A stretch of 64,000 bases of DNA from Pseudomonas fluorescens (GCF_040448305.1 NZ_CP148752.1:2666001-2730000), one strand, 5' to 3'. Shown: positions 16,500 through 25,716, counted from the first letter of the stretch. Numbers and translations: made by a program. The notes: a model not told the origin generated them from the letters alone.

Positions 16500-17639
16500 A
16501 TGCTTGCAACAGCCATTGAGTCGATCGAGACGATCATCGTCGATCTGCCGACCATCCGCCCGCACAAGCTGGCGATGCACACCATGCAGAACCAAACCCT
16601 GGTGATCATTCGCGTGCGTTGCGCCGACGGCATCGAAGGCATCGGCGAATCCACCACCATCGGTGGCCTGGTCTACGGCAATGAAAGCCCGGACAGCATC
16701 AAGACCAACATCGACACGCACTTCGCACCGCTGTTGATCGGCCAGGACAGCAACAACGTCAACGCTGCCATGTTGCGCCTGGAGCGCAGCATTCGCGGCA
16801 ACACCTTCGCCAAATCCGGTATCGAAACCGCACTGCTCGATGCCCTGGGCAAACGCCTCGGCCTGCCGGTCAGCGAATTGCTCGGTGGCCGTGTTCGCGA
16901 TGCGTTGCCCGTGGCCTGGACTCTGGCCAGCGGCGACACCGAGAAAGACATCGCCGAAGCGGAAAAAATGCTCGACCTGCGTCGCCACCGCATCTTCAAA
17001 CTGAAAATCGGCGCCGGTGAGGTCAACCGCGACCTGGCCCATGTCATCGCCATCAAAAAAGCCCTGGGTGACCGCGCCAGCGTGCGGGTCGACGTCAATC
17101 AGGCCTGGGACGAAGCGGTGGCGCTGCGGGCCTGCCGGATTCTCGGCACCAACGGCATCGACCTGATCGAACAGCCCATCTCGCGCAACAACCGCGCCGG
17201 CATGGCCCGCCTCAACGCCATGAGCCCGGCGCCGATCATGGCCGACGAATCCATCGAATGCGTGGAAGATGCGTTCAACCTGGCCCGCGAAGGCGCGGCT
17301 TCGGTGTTCGCCCTGAAGATCGCCAAGAACGGCGGCCCACGCGCTGTATTGCGCACCGCCTCGATCGCCGAAGCGGCCGGTATCGCCCTGTACGGCGGCA
17401 CCATGCTTGAAGGTGGCCTGGGCACCATGGCCTCGGCCCATGCCTTCGTCACCCTGAACAAACTGGCGTGGGACACCGAACTGTTCGGCCCGTTGCTGCT
17501 GACCGAAGACATTCTCAGCGAACCGCTGGTGTACCGCGATTTTGAACTGCACGTGCCGAACACCCCGGGTCTGGGCCTGAGCCTGGATGAAGAGCGCCTG
17601 GCGTTCTTCCGCCGCGACAAGACCATTCATCAAGCCTGA
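16500..17639 (+). CDS. catB: Muconate cycloisomerase
   Basis: 379 residues from the ATG at 16500 (MLATAIESIETIIVDLPTIR). Member of the enolase superfamily. It shows the KLKIGAG catalytic lysine motif, then the metal ligands in VDVNQAWDE, LIEQP and MADES, and the late lysine in FALKIAKNGG. It converts cis,cis-muconate to muconolactone in the catechol branch of the beta-ketoadipate pathway. First gene of catBCA, 10 bases before catC. Confidence 0.96.
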   Translation: MLATAIESIETIIVDLPTIRPHKLAMHTMQNQTLVIIRVRCADGIEGIGESTTIGGLVYGNESPDSIKTNIDTHFAPLLIGQDSNNVNAAMLRLERSIRGNTFAKSGIETALLDALGKRLGLPVSELLGGRVRDALPVAWTLASGDTEKDIAEAEKMLDLRRHRIFKLKIGAGEVNRDLAHVIAIKKALGDRASVRVDVNQAWDEAVALRACRILGTNGIDLIEQPISRNNRAGMARLNAMSPAPIMADESIECVEDAFNLAREGAASVFALKIAKNGGPRAVLRTASIAEAAGIALYGGTMLEGGLGTMASAHAFVTLNKLAWDTELFGPLLLTEDILSEPLVYRDFELHVPNTPGLGLSLDEERLAFFRRDKTIHQA

Positions 17640-17649
17640 GGAGAGCATT

Positions 17650-17940
17650 ATGCTGTTCCACGTAAAAATGACCGTGAACCTGCCGGTCGACATGAACCCG
17701 GAGGCAGCCGCCAAACTCAAGGCTGACGAAAAAGCCCAGGCCCAGCGTCTGCAAGAGCAGGGCAAGTGGCGCCACCTGTGGCGCATTGCCGGACACTACG
17801 CCAACTACAGCGTGTTCGATGTCGACAGCGTTCAGGAACTGCATGACCTGTTGATGCAATTGCCACTGTTTCCGTACATGGCCATCGAGATCGACGCGAT
17901 GTGCCGGCATCCTTCTTCCATCCGTGACGATGACCGCTGA
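17650..17940 (+). CDS. catC: Muconolactone delta-isomerase
   Basis: 96 residues, MLFHVKMTVNLPVDM at the start with GGAG upstream; the family's usual length. It isomerises muconolactone to 3-oxoadipate enol-lactone. Features include the DEKAQAQRLQEQGKWRHLWR helix and the conserved LPLFPYM segment. It sits between catB and catA in the operon. Confidence 0.96.
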   Translation: MLFHVKMTVNLPVDMNPEAAAKLKADEKAQAQRLQEQGKWRHLWRIAGHYANYSVFDVDSVQELHDLLMQLPLFPYMAIEIDAMCRHPSSIRDDDR

Positions 17941-17992
17941 GCCCAGCCTGTTCAGCGCGCTACGCTAATAATTACAAGATGAGGAACCCAGA

Positions 17993-18922
17993 ATGAACGT
18001 CAAGATTTCCCACACTGCCGAAGTCCAGAAATTTCTCGAAGAGGCCAGCGGCCTGCTCAACGACGCCGGCGACCCACGGACCAAGGCATTGGTCTACCGC
18101 ATCCTGCGTGATTCGGTGAACATCATCGAAGACCTGGCAGTGACCCCGGAAGAGTTCTGGAAAGCCGTCAACTACCTCAACGTGCTGGGTGCGCGCCAGG
18201 AAGCCGGGCTGGTGGTGGCCGGTCTCGGTCTGGAGCATTACCTCGACCTGCTGATGGACGCAGAGGATGAGCAGGCCGGCAAGTCCGGCGGCACCCCACG
18301 CACCATCGAAGGCCCGCTGTACGTGGCGGGTGCGCCGCTGTCGCATGGCGAAGCGCGTCTGGACGACGGCGTCGATCCGGGTGTGACTCTGTTCATGCAA
18401 GGCCGCGTGTTCAACACCGCTGGCGAGCCCCTGGCCGGTGCTGTGGTGGACGTCTGGCACGCCAACACTGGCGGTACTTACTCGTACTTCGATACCACTC
18501 AGTCGGAATTCAACCTGCGTCGCCGCATCGTTACCGACGCCGAAGGCCGCTACCGTTTTCGCAGCATCGTGCCGTCGGGCTATGGCTGCCCACCGGACGG
18601 TCCGACCCAGCAACTGCTCGATCAACTGGGCCGTCATGGTCAGCGTCCGGCGCACGTGCACTTCTTCATTTCCGCGCCGGATCATCGCCACCTGACCACC
18701 CAGATCAACCTCGACGGCGATCAATACCTGCATGACGATTTCGCCTACGCCACCCGCGACGAGCTGATCGCCAAGATCACCTTCAGCGACGATCAACAGC
18801 GCGCAGCGGCCCACGGTGTGAGTGGTCGCTTTGCCGAAATCGAATTCGATTTCACCCTGCAGTCGTCTGCACAGCCTGAAGAGCAACAGCGCCACGAGCG
18901 GGTTCGCGCACTGGAGGACTGA
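17993..18922 (+). CDS. catA: Catechol 1,2-dioxygenase
   Basis: 309 residues. The non-haem Fe(III) ligands of intradiol dioxygenases are visible: Tyr163 (GTYSYF), Tyr197 (PSGYG), His221 and His223 (RPAHVHFF). The N-terminal helical dimerisation domain (residues 1-100) is intact. It cleaves catechol to cis,cis-muconate, the step before CatB. It follows catC by 52 bases and a REP doublet closes the operon. Confidence 0.96.
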   Translation: MNVKISHTAEVQKFLEEASGLLNDAGDPRTKALVYRILRDSVNIIEDLAVTPEEFWKAVNYLNVLGARQEAGLVVAGLGLEHYLDLLMDAEDEQAGKSGGTPRTIEGPLYVAGAPLSHGEARLDDGVDPGVTLFMQGRVFNTAGEPLAGAVVDVWHANTGGTYSYFDTTQSEFNLRRRIVTDAEGRYRFRSIVPSGYGCPPDGPTQQLLDQLGRHGQRPAHVHFFISAPDHRHLTTQINLDGDQYLHDDFAYATRDELIAKITFSDDQQRAAAHGVSGRFAEIEFDFTLQSSAQPEEQQRHERVRALED

Positions 18923-18932
18923 TAGTACAATC

Positions 18933-19025
18933 CTGTAGGAGCGAGCCTGCTCGCGATAGCGGTTTAACATTCAACATCCATGTTGTTTGGCATTCCGTCA
19001 TCGCGAGCAGGCTCGCTCCTACAGG
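18933..19025. repeat. REP doublet after catA
   Basis: Inverted arms CTGTAGGAGCGAGCCTGCTC and GAGCAGGCTCGCTCCTACAG, spacer of the CAACATCCATGTTG type. It lies between catA and benR. Confidence 0.9.
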
Positions 19026-19118
19026 GTATTTGTGCAACTGGCCGGAAATATCTCAAGCGACTGACACAGTGTTCTAGAATGGCCCGACGCAACCTATAAC
19101 AACAATGAGAGTGACCCG

Positions 19119-20078
19119 ATGATGCAAGCTCAACTGTTGAGTCAGCGCAGCAGAGTATTCGACCATGCCGACCCTTATGCGGTGTCGGGCTACGTCAATC
19201 AGCACGTCGGTAACCACTGCATTCTCATGCCCCGTGCCGGCAGCCCGTTGGCCAGTCTCGACCATCGCAAGTTCGCCAGCCTCGACCTGTGCCGCATCAG
19301 CTACGGCGCCAGTGTGCGCGTGACGTCCGGTGCGCTGGACAGCATTTATCACCTGCAAGTGCTGCTGCGCGGCAATTGCCTGTGGCGTGGCCACGGCCAG
19401 GAACATTACTTCGCTCCCGGCGAATTGCTGCTGATCAATCCCGACGATCCGGTGGACCTGACGTATTCCGCCGATTGCGAAAAATTCATCCTCAAAGTCC
19501 CGACCCGCTTGTTTGAATCGGTCTGCGATGAGCAGCGCTGGCGCTATCCGGGGCAAGGCGTGCGGTTTCTGGAAAACCGATATCAGCTCAATGAACTGGA
19601 AGGTTTCGTCAACCTGCTGGCAATGATCTGCCAGGAGGCCGAATCCACCGAGCAGATCCCCAGGGTGCAGGAGCATTACACGCAGATCATCGTCAGCAAG
19701 ATGCTCAGCCTGATGAAGACCAATGTCTGCCGCCTCGAACTGGGCTCGCAGACGGCCACGTTCGAAGCGATTGCCGATTACATCGCCAACAACCTCAAAC
19801 AGGACATCGACAGCGAAGCACTGGCGCGCCAGGCCCACATGAGCTTGCGCTCGCTGTACGGACTGTTCGAGCGCAATGCCGGCCTTACGCCGAAAAACTA
19901 CCTGCGCCAGAAACGCCTGGAACGCATCAACGCCTGCCTCAGCGACCCGACCTGCAACGTGCGCAACGTCACCGAAGTGGCGATGGATTACGGCTTCCTG
20001 CACCTGGGCCGGTTCTCCGACAGCTACCGCAAGCAGTTCGGCGAATTGCCGTCCGATACCCTCAAGCGTCGGCACTGA
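19119..20078 (+). CDS. benR: AraC/XylS family benzoate regulator BenR
   Basis: 319 residues. An AraC_binding_2-type N-terminal domain (about residues 30-200) and two C-terminal HTH motifs (SEALARQAHMSLRSLYGLFER and VTEVAMDYGFLHLGRFSDSYR) with the closing FGELPSDTLK. It sits directly before benABCD, where the two XylS-type operator repeats are found, so it is the benzoate-responsive activator. The alternative start one codon later makes no difference. Confidence 0.92.
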   Translation: MMQAQLLSQRSRVFDHADPYAVSGYVNQHVGNHCILMPRAGSPLASLDHRKFASLDLCRISYGASVRVTSGALDSIYHLQVLLRGNCLWRGHGQEHYFAPGELLLINPDDPVDLTYSADCEKFILKVPTRLFESVCDEQRWRYPGQGVRFLENRYQLNELEGFVNLLAMICQEAESTEQIPRVQEHYTQIIVSKMLSLMKTNVCRLELGSQTATFEAIADYIANNLKQDIDSEALARQAHMSLRSLYGLFERNAGLTPKNYLRQKRLERINACLSDPTCNVRNVTEVAMDYGFLHLGRFSDSYRKQFGELPSDTLKRRH

Positions 20079-20110
20079 GACCTTCAGGTTTTTTGTTGTC
20101 TGGTCTGGCC

Positions 20111-20209
20111 CCATCGCGAGCAAGCTCGCTCCCACAGTGTTATTGGCTGGACACAAGTTTTGCGTTCAACCGAAATCCCTGTGGGAGCGAGCTTGCTCGC
20201 GATGGGGCC
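20111..20209. repeat. REP doublet between benR and benA
   Basis: Arms CATCGCGAGCAAGCTCGCTC and GAGCGAGCTTGCTCGCGATG in tail-to-head orientation, separated by about 45 bases containing TTTTGCGTTCAACCGAAA. It ends 43 bases before the first BenR half-site. Confidence 0.88.
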
Positions 20210-20251
20210 GGCACATTCACCATCGATGGCGCCTGACACGCCGCCAGTGAC

Positions 20252-20287
20252 TGCACAAAACGGATAAAGGTCTGCACCCCGCGGATA
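20252..20287 (+). promoter_or_regulatory. Two BenR/XylS-type operator repeats at the benA promoter
   Basis: TGCACAAAACGGATA (20252-20266) and TGCACCCCGCGGATA (20273-20287) both fit the XylS consensus TGCA-N6-GGNTA exactly and are spaced 21 bp start to start, as in the Pm promoter. A TAGCAT at 20309-20314 is a plausible -10 at the right distance. It lies between benR and benA. Confidence 0.88.
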
Positions 20288-20351
20288 TTCCGCCCCATCG
20301 CCCCGTCCTAGCATGACCCCTGCCTGAACAATAACAATGGAGGCGGCGGCC

Positions 20352-21716
20352 ATGACCCTGCGACCCGAATACGTGCATTCCCTGCTTGAAGACGATCCCG
20401 AGCAGGGCCTCTATCGCTGCAAACGCGAGATGTTCACCGACCCCCGGTTGTTCGACCTGGAGATGGAACACATCTTCGAGGGCAACTGGCTCTACCTGGC
20501 CCACGAAAGCCAGATCCCCAACATCAACGATTTCTACACCACCACCATGGGGCGTCAGTCGATCTTCATCGCGCGCAACAAGGACGGCGTACTCAACGCC
20601 TTCATCAATGCCTGCAGCCACCGTGGCGCGACCCTGTGCCGGCACAAGTCCGGCAACAAGAGCTCCTACACCTGCCCGTTCCACGGCTGGACCTTCAACA
20701 ACTCCGGCAAGCTGCTCAAGGTCAAGGATCCGGCCAACGCCGGCTACCCGTCGAGCTTCAACTGTGAAGGCTCCCACGACCTGACCAAAGTCGCGCGTTT
20801 CGAGTCCTATCGCGGCTTCCTGTTCGGCAGCCTCAAGGCCGATGTGCTGCCACTGGTCGAGCACCTGGGCGAGTCGGCGAAGATCATCGACATGATCGTC
20901 GACCAGTCCGCCGATGGCCTGGAAGTGCTGCGTGGCTCCTCCAGCTACATCTACGAAGGCAACTGGAAACTCACTGCGGAAAACGGCGCCGACGGCTACC
21001 ACGTCAGCTCCGTGCACTGGAACTACGCGGCCACCCAGAACCAGCGCAAGCAGCGTGAAGCCGGTGACGCCAACCCGACCATGAGCGCCGGCAGCTGGGC
21101 CAAGCAAGGCGGTGGTTTCTATTCCTTCGACAAGGGCCACATGCTGCTCTGGACCCGTTGGGCAAACCCCGAGGACCGTCCGCTGTACGAGCGTCGCGAT
21201 GAGCTGGCGCAAGACTTCGGCAAGGCCCGCGCCGACTGGATGATCGAGAACTCGCGCAACCTGTGCCTGTACCCGAACGTGTACCTGATGGACCAGTTCA
21301 GCTCGCAGATCCGCATCGCTCGGCCGATCTCGGTCAACCGCACGGAAATCACCATCTACTGCATCGCCCCCAAAGGCGAAAGCGATCACGCCCGTTCGAG
21401 CCGGATTCGCCAGTACGAGGATTTCTTCAACGTCAGCGGCATGGCCACGCCGGACGATCTGGAGGAGTTCCGTTCCTGCCAGACCAGCTATCAGGGCAGC
21501 GTCACCACCTGGAACGACATGTCCCGGGGCGCCGAGCACTGGATCGAAGGTGCAGACGAAGCCGCCAAAGAGATCGACCTGCACCCGCTGCTCAGCGGCG
21601 TGCGCACCGAAGATGAGGGCCTGTTCGTGCTGCAGCACAAGTATTGGCAGCAGACCATGCTCAAGGCCCTGGCGGCCGAGCAGTCGAAGCTGATCGCCGT
21701 GGAGGACGTGTTATGA
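20352..21716 (+). CDS. benA: Benzoate 1,2-dioxygenase large (alpha) subunit
   Basis: 454 residues from the ATG at 20352, chosen because GGAGG lies seven bases upstream at 20340-20344; an ATG at 20337 precedes that site. The Rieske cluster ligands are Cys88, His90, Cys108 and His111. The mononuclear iron site is in ENGADGYHVSSVHW (Asp214 bridge, His217, His222). Together with BenB and BenC it converts benzoate to 1,2-dihydroxycyclohexadiene carboxylate. It overlaps benB by four bases. Confidence 0.95.
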   Translation: MTLRPEYVHSLLEDDPEQGLYRCKREMFTDPRLFDLEMEHIFEGNWLYLAHESQIPNINDFYTTTMGRQSIFIARNKDGVLNAFINACSHRGATLCRHKSGNKSSYTCPFHGWTFNNSGKLLKVKDPANAGYPSSFNCEGSHDLTKVARFESYRGFLFGSLKADVLPLVEHLGESAKIIDMIVDQSADGLEVLRGSSSYIYEGNWKLTAENGADGYHVSSVHWNYAATQNQRKQREAGDANPTMSAGSWAKQGGGFYSFDKGHMLLWTRWANPEDRPLYERRDELAQDFGKARADWMIENSRNLCLYPNVYLMDQFSSQIRIARPISVNRTEITIYCIAPKGESDHARSSRIRQYEDFFNVSGMATPDDLEEFRSCQTSYQGSVTTWNDMSRGAEHWIEGADEAAKEIDLHPLLSGVRTEDEGLFVLQHKYWQQTMLKALAAEQSKLIAVEDVL

Positions 21717-22201
21717 CCATTTCCTATGAAGCGGTGCGCGATTTCCTCTATCGCGAAGCACGCTACCTCGATGACCGCCAGTGGGACGAATGGCTGGAAC
21801 TGTACGCCCCCGACGCGACGTACTGGATGCCGTCCTGGGACGACAACGATGAATTGACCGAAGACCCGCAGCGGGAAATCTCGCTGATCTGGTACGGCAA
21901 CCGCACCGGCCTGGAAGACCGCATCTTCCGCATCAAGACCGAGCGCTCCAGCGCCAGCGTGCCGGACACCCGCACCTCCCACAACATCAGCAACATCGAG
22001 CTGCTCGAACAGGCCGACGGACTGTGCAAGGTGCGCTTCAACTGGCACACCCTGAGTTTTCGCTACAAGACCGTCGACAGCTATTTCGGCAGCAGTTTCT
22101 ACACCCTCGACGTGCGCGGTGAAAACCCGCAGATCAAGGCCAAAAAAGTGATCCTGAAGAACGACTACGTTCGCCAGGTCATCGATGTTTATCACTTGTG
22201 A
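21713..22201 (+). CDS. benB: Benzoate 1,2-dioxygenase small (beta) subunit
   Basis: 162 residues, start ATG overlapping the benA stop (ATGA). SnoaL-like cone fold of ring-hydroxylating dioxygenase beta subunits: FLYREARYLDDRQWDEWLEL at the start and the conserved basic ending KKVILKNDYVRQVIDVYHL. It has a structural role in the alpha3-beta3 oxygenase. Confidence 0.95.
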   Translation: MTISYEAVRDFLYREARYLDDRQWDEWLELYAPDATYWMPSWDDNDELTEDPQREISLIWYGNRTGLEDRIFRIKTERSSASVPDTRTSHNISNIELLEQADGLCKVRFNWHTLSFRYKTVDSYFGSSFYTLDVRGENPQIKAKKVILKNDYVRQVIDVYHL

Positions 22202-22211
22202 GACTGCCGTC

Positions 22212-23225
22212 ATGACCCATTCCATTGCGTTCAACTTTGAAGACGGCGTCACCCGGTTCATCGACGCCAACGTCGGCGAAACCGTGGCCGATGCTGCGTA
22301 CCGCCAGGGCATCAACATCCCGCTGGACTGCCGCGACGGCGCTTGTGGTACCTGCAAGTGTTTTGCCGAAGCCGGCACCTACGATCTGGGCGAGGAGTAC
22401 ATCGAAGACGCCCTCAACCCGGAAGAGGCCGCACAGGGTTTTGTCCTGACCTGCCAGATGCGTGCGCAGAGCGATTGCGTGGTGCGGGTGCCGACGTCCT
22501 CCGAGGTCTGCCGAACCCGTCAGGCCAGCTACGACGCGACCATCAGCGCCGTGCGCCAGTTGTCCGACAGCACCATCGCGCTGTCGATCAAGGGCGATGC
22601 CCTGAGCAAGCTGGCGTTCCTACCGGGGCAATATGTGAACCTGGGGATTCCCGGCAGCGAGCAGACCCGTGCCTACTCGTTCAGCTCGTTGCAGCGCGAC
22701 GGCGAGGTCAGTTTCCTGATCCGCAACGTGCCCGGCGGCCTGATGAGCAGCTTCCTGACCGGCATGGCCAAGGCCGGCGACTGCATGAGCCTGGCAGGTC
22801 CTCTGGGCAGCTTCTACCTGCGGGACATCCGTCGGCCGCTGTTGCTGCTGGCTGGTGGCACCGGGCTGGCGCCGTTCACCGCGATGCTGGAGAAGATCGC
22901 CGAGCAGGGCAGCGATCACCCGCTGCATCTGATCTACGGGGTGACCCACGATTTCGACCTGGTGGAAATCGACCGCCTCGAAGCCTTTGCCGCGCGCATC
23001 CCCAACTTCACCTTCAGCGCCTGCGTCGCCAGCCCCGAGAGCCAGCACCCGCTCAAGGGCTATGTAACCCAGCACATCGAGCCCAGGCATTTGAACGATG
23101 GCGACGTCGACGTCTACCTGTGCGGCCCGCCGCCGATGGTCGAAGCGGTCAGCCAGTTCATTCGCGAACAAGGCATCGCACCGGCCAACTTCTACTACGA
23201 AAAGTTTGCTGCCAGCGCGGCTTGA
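22212..23225 (+). CDS. benC: Benzoate 1,2-dioxygenase electron-transfer component
   Basis: 337 residues from the ATG at 22212. An N-terminal plant-type [2Fe-2S] ferredoxin domain has Cys40, Cys45, Cys48 and Cys81. An FAD-binding domain follows (TRAYSFSS) and an NADH-binding domain (LLLAGGTGLAPF, YLCGPPPMVEAV). It passes electrons from NADH to the BenAB Rieske centre. Confidence 0.95.
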   Translation: MTHSIAFNFEDGVTRFIDANVGETVADAAYRQGINIPLDCRDGACGTCKCFAEAGTYDLGEEYIEDALNPEEAAQGFVLTCQMRAQSDCVVRVPTSSEVCRTRQASYDATISAVRQLSDSTIALSIKGDALSKLAFLPGQYVNLGIPGSEQTRAYSFSSLQRDGEVSFLIRNVPGGLMSSFLTGMAKAGDCMSLAGPLGSFYLRDIRRPLLLLAGGTGLAPFTAMLEKIAEQGSDHPLHLIYGVTHDFDLVEIDRLEAFAARIPNFTFSACVASPESQHPLKGYVTQHIEPRHLNDGDVDVYLCGPPPMVEAVSQFIREQGIAPANFYYEKFAASAA

Positions 23226-23260
23226 GTCGCACGTGATTTCCCTGGCTGGGTAAAGACCCC

Positions 23261-23353
23261 CTGTGGGAGCGAGCCTGCTCGCGAAAGCGGTCTGGCAGTC
23301 ACCCACTGTGTCGACTGGAAGGACCTCTTCGCGAGCAGGCTCGCTCCCACAGT
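23261..23353. repeat. REP doublet inside the ben operon
   Basis: Arms CTGTGGGAGCGAGCCTGCTC and GAGCAGGCTCGCTCCCACAG occupy most of the 157-bp gap between benC and benD. A hairpin of this kind inside an operon can lower downstream expression or protect the upstream message. Confidence 0.9.
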
Positions 23354-23382
23354 TGAACTGCAACCTTCTTCAAGAGGTACAC

Positions 23383-24156
23383 ATGAACAGATTTCAAGAC
23401 AAAGTCGCTCTGATCACCGGCGCTGCCCAAGGCATCGGTCGGCGGGTGGCCGAGCGTATGGCCGCCGAAGGGGCGAAGCTGATCCTGGTGGATCGCTCCG
23501 ACCTGGTGTTCGAAGTTCAACAGCAGCTGGCCTCGACCACCCAGGTATTGGCCCTGACCGCCGACCTTGAGCAATACGAGGAATGCAGTCGGGTGATGCA
23601 AACCGCCGTCGAGCGCTTCGGTCGCCTCGATGTGCTGGTCAATAACGTCGGCGGGACGATCTGGGCCAAGCCGTTCGAGCACTACGAGGCGTCGCAGATC
23701 GAGGCCGAGGTGCGCCGTTCGCTGTTCCCGACCTTGTGGTGTTGCCATGCCGCGCTGCCGTTCATGCTGGAGCAGGGCAGTGGTGCGATCGTCAACGTAT
23801 CCTCCATCGCCACTCGCAGCCTCAATCGAGTGCCTTACGGTGCGGCAAAGGGTGGGGTGAATGCCTTGACCGCTTGTCTGGCGTTCGAAACCGCCGGTCG
23901 TGGCGTGCGGGTCAACGCCACGGCGCCTGGCGGCACCGAAGCACCACCGCGACGCATACCCCGCAACGGTGCCGAGCAGAGTGAGCAGGAAAAACTCTGG
24001 TACCAGCAGATCGTCGACCAGACCCTCGACAGCAGTCTGATGAAGCGCTACGGCACCCTGGATGAGCAGGCGGGGGCTATTCTGTTTCTGGCCAGCGACG
24101 ATGCGTCCTATATCACCGGCATGGTCATGCCTGTGGGCGGTGGCGATCAGGGCTGA
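23383..24156 (+). CDS. benD: 1,2-dihydroxycyclohexa-3,5-diene-1-carboxylate dehydrogenase
   Basis: 257 residues, short-chain dehydrogenase. The nucleotide-binding motif is TGAAQGIG, followed by NNVGG, the catalytic Ser in NVSSIATRS and the YGAAKGG pair (Tyr-x3-Lys). It oxidises and decarboxylates the benzoate diol to catechol, feeding CatA. It is separated from benC by a REP doublet, but the same strand and order show it is part of benABCD. Confidence 0.95.
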   Translation: MNRFQDKVALITGAAQGIGRRVAERMAAEGAKLILVDRSDLVFEVQQQLASTTQVLALTADLEQYEECSRVMQTAVERFGRLDVLVNNVGGTIWAKPFEHYEASQIEAEVRRSLFPTLWCCHAALPFMLEQGSGAIVNVSSIATRSLNRVPYGAAKGGVNALTACLAFETAGRGVRVNATAPGGTEAPPRRIPRNGAEQSEQEKLWYQQIVDQTLDSSLMKRYGTLDEQAGAILFLASDDASYITGMVMPVGGGDQG

Positions 24157-24198
24157 GGCGAGCGACAGACAACCCCATCCGCAAACGGAGTCATGGTG

Positions 24199-24897
24199 AT
24201 GAGTGACAAACCCACGATCGTGCTGGTCCATGGTTTCTGGGGCGGAGCCGCCCACTGGAACAAGGTCATCGTTAAATTGCTCAGCCGGGGTGACACGAAT
24301 ATTCGTGCCGTCGAGTTGCCGCTGACGTCCTTGGCCGAGGATGCCGAGCGTACGCGCAAGATGGTCGCCCAGGTGCCCGGTCCGGTGCTGCTGGTGGGGC
24401 ATTCCTATGGCGGCGCGGTCATCACTGAAGCGGGGGATATGCCGAATGTGGCCGGGCTGGTGTACATCGCCGCATTTGCGCCTGACGCCGGTGAAAGCCC
24501 CGGCGGCATCACGCAACGGCACCTGCCTGCGGCAGCGGCCAACCTGACGCCGGATAGCGACGGTTACCTGTGGGTCAAGCCCGAGCTCTACCACGAGAGC
24601 TTCTGTCAGGACCTGCCGGCGACCGAAGGGATGGTCATGGGCCTCACCCAGAAAGCGCCGCTGGCGAGTACCTTCGGCGACACCATTGGCACGGTAGCCT
24701 GGAAGAAAAAGCCATCGTGGTATCAGATCTCGACCGCAGACCGGATGATCGCGCCACAGAACCAGCAATGGATGGCTGCGCGGCTCAACGCCCGGGAGAT
24801 TTTGACCTTGAACGCCAGCCATGCGTCATTGGCGTCGATGCCCGCCGAAGTGGCGGCATTGATCGACAGGGCGGCGACGGCGTTGGCCAACGGCTAG
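24199..24897 (+). CDS. Alpha/beta hydrolase
   Basis: About 232 residues; the ATG at 24199 gives the better spacing to GGAG at 24186-24189, with an alternative at 24193. The alpha/beta hydrolase fold is clear: oxyanion-hole segment VLVHGFWGG, nucleophile elbow GHSYGG, a late acid around TADRMI and the catalytic His in LNASHASLAS. It begins 42 bases after benD and may be transcribed with it, but a role in benzoate breakdown is not established. Confidence 0.82.
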   Translation: MSDKPTIVLVHGFWGGAAHWNKVIVKLLSRGDTNIRAVELPLTSLAEDAERTRKMVAQVPGPVLLVGHSYGGAVITEAGDMPNVAGLVYIAAFAPDAGESPGGITQRHLPAAAANLTPDSDGYLWVKPELYHESFCQDLPATEGMVMGLTQKAPLASTFGDTIGTVAWKKKPSWYQISTADRMIAPQNQQWMAARLNAREILTLNASHASLASMPAEVAALIDRAATALANG

Positions 24898-24900
24898 GGC

Positions 24901-25263
24901 CTACAAGCGGCGCACAAAGGTGCTGACAATACTGCGCATGGTGTCGCTGATGTTCAGGTTGTGTAGCGCATCCAGCGGGTGCCAGATGCAATCGGTGATT
25001 TCGTTCAGCGGTCGCAATTGCTCCAGGTTCAGCACCGACACCTCGAATACGTGGTGTCGGGTGCCGTCCGATTCCAGCTCCAGCACGTACATCAACTCGT
25101 CGACCCGCAACCCGGTTTCTTCCAGCAGCTCGCGAACGGCGGCATCGGCTGCGCTTTCACCCCGTTCGAGCTTGCCGCCGGGCAACGTCCAGCGTCCTCC
25201 TGGCTTGCGTACCAGCAGTACATGCCTGTCCTGCTCGAAGATGATCGTTGCGCGTACTTTCAT
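24901..25263 (-). CDS. Nudix hydrolase (MutT-like)
   Basis: 120 residues starting MKVRATIIFEQDRHVLLVRK. The Nudix box GGKLERGESAADAAVRELLEETGL is complete at about residues 29-52. Small MutT-like enzymes remove diphosphate-linked metabolites; the substrate is not determined here. It converges with the alpha/beta hydrolase, three bases apart. Confidence 0.88.
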   Translation of the reverse strand: MKVRATIIFEQDRHVLLVRKPGGRWTLPGGKLERGESAADAAVRELLEETGLRVDELMYVLELESDGTRHHVFEVSVLNLEQLRPLNEITDCIWHPLDALHNLNISDTMRSIVSTFVRRL

Positions 25264-25479
25264 GGATTACCCGATGGCCGTTGTCATGGAACAGGCATGG
25301 ACGTGCAGCATTCGGGCGAGGGCCGCGATTGTGCTGCTATCTGAGTAATTTGAGGTGCCAATGTGATGAAAAGTGCAACCAGAAGGAATTTCCATGGCGA
25401 CATCTGGTCGGTATTTTGGACAAGGGTGGGTGTAAGGTAAGCAAGTCAACCTGAGATTACTGCCCAAGAGGAGGTGACT

Positions 25480-25680
25480 ATGAGCGTTCCGATGCTGAAC
25501 AAAATGCACATGAACGGTTACGACGTACTCAGCGTGAACCACGGCCCCTGGCGGGTGTGCACCCAGGGCGACCGGCTGGGCTCGTTTGCCAGTCGGGAAG
25601 AAGCACTGGCGTTTGCCGCTTCGCTGCCCGGCTACAGGGCGCGTGCTGGCAGGTCTGCGGGCAGCCATCAAACAAAATGA
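25480..25680 (+). CDS. Small hypothetical protein
   Basis: 66 residues from the ATG at 25480, with a very strong ribosome site GAGGAGG at 25468-25474. The core MNGYDVLSVNHGPWRVCTQGDRLGSFASREEALAFAASLP looks like a small alpha-beta fold, of the kind seen in DUF2188-like proteins (split here around Trp26). A rho-independent terminator follows directly. The function is unknown. Confidence 0.75.
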   Translation: MSVPMLNKMHMNGYDVLSVNHGPWRVCTQGDRLGSFASREEALAFAASLPGYRARAGRSAGSHQTK

Positions 25681-25691
25681 AATCAAGCCCG

Positions 25692-25716
25692 AAGCCCCGG
25701 TTTTCCGGGGCTTTTT
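25692..25716 (+). terminator. Rho-independent terminator
   Basis: AAGCCCCGG (25692-25700), TTTT loop, CCGGGGCTT (25705-25713), then a T-tract. It closes the small gene upstream; on the other strand it lies 15-40 bases after the osmE-like stop and may serve both. Confidence 0.9.
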
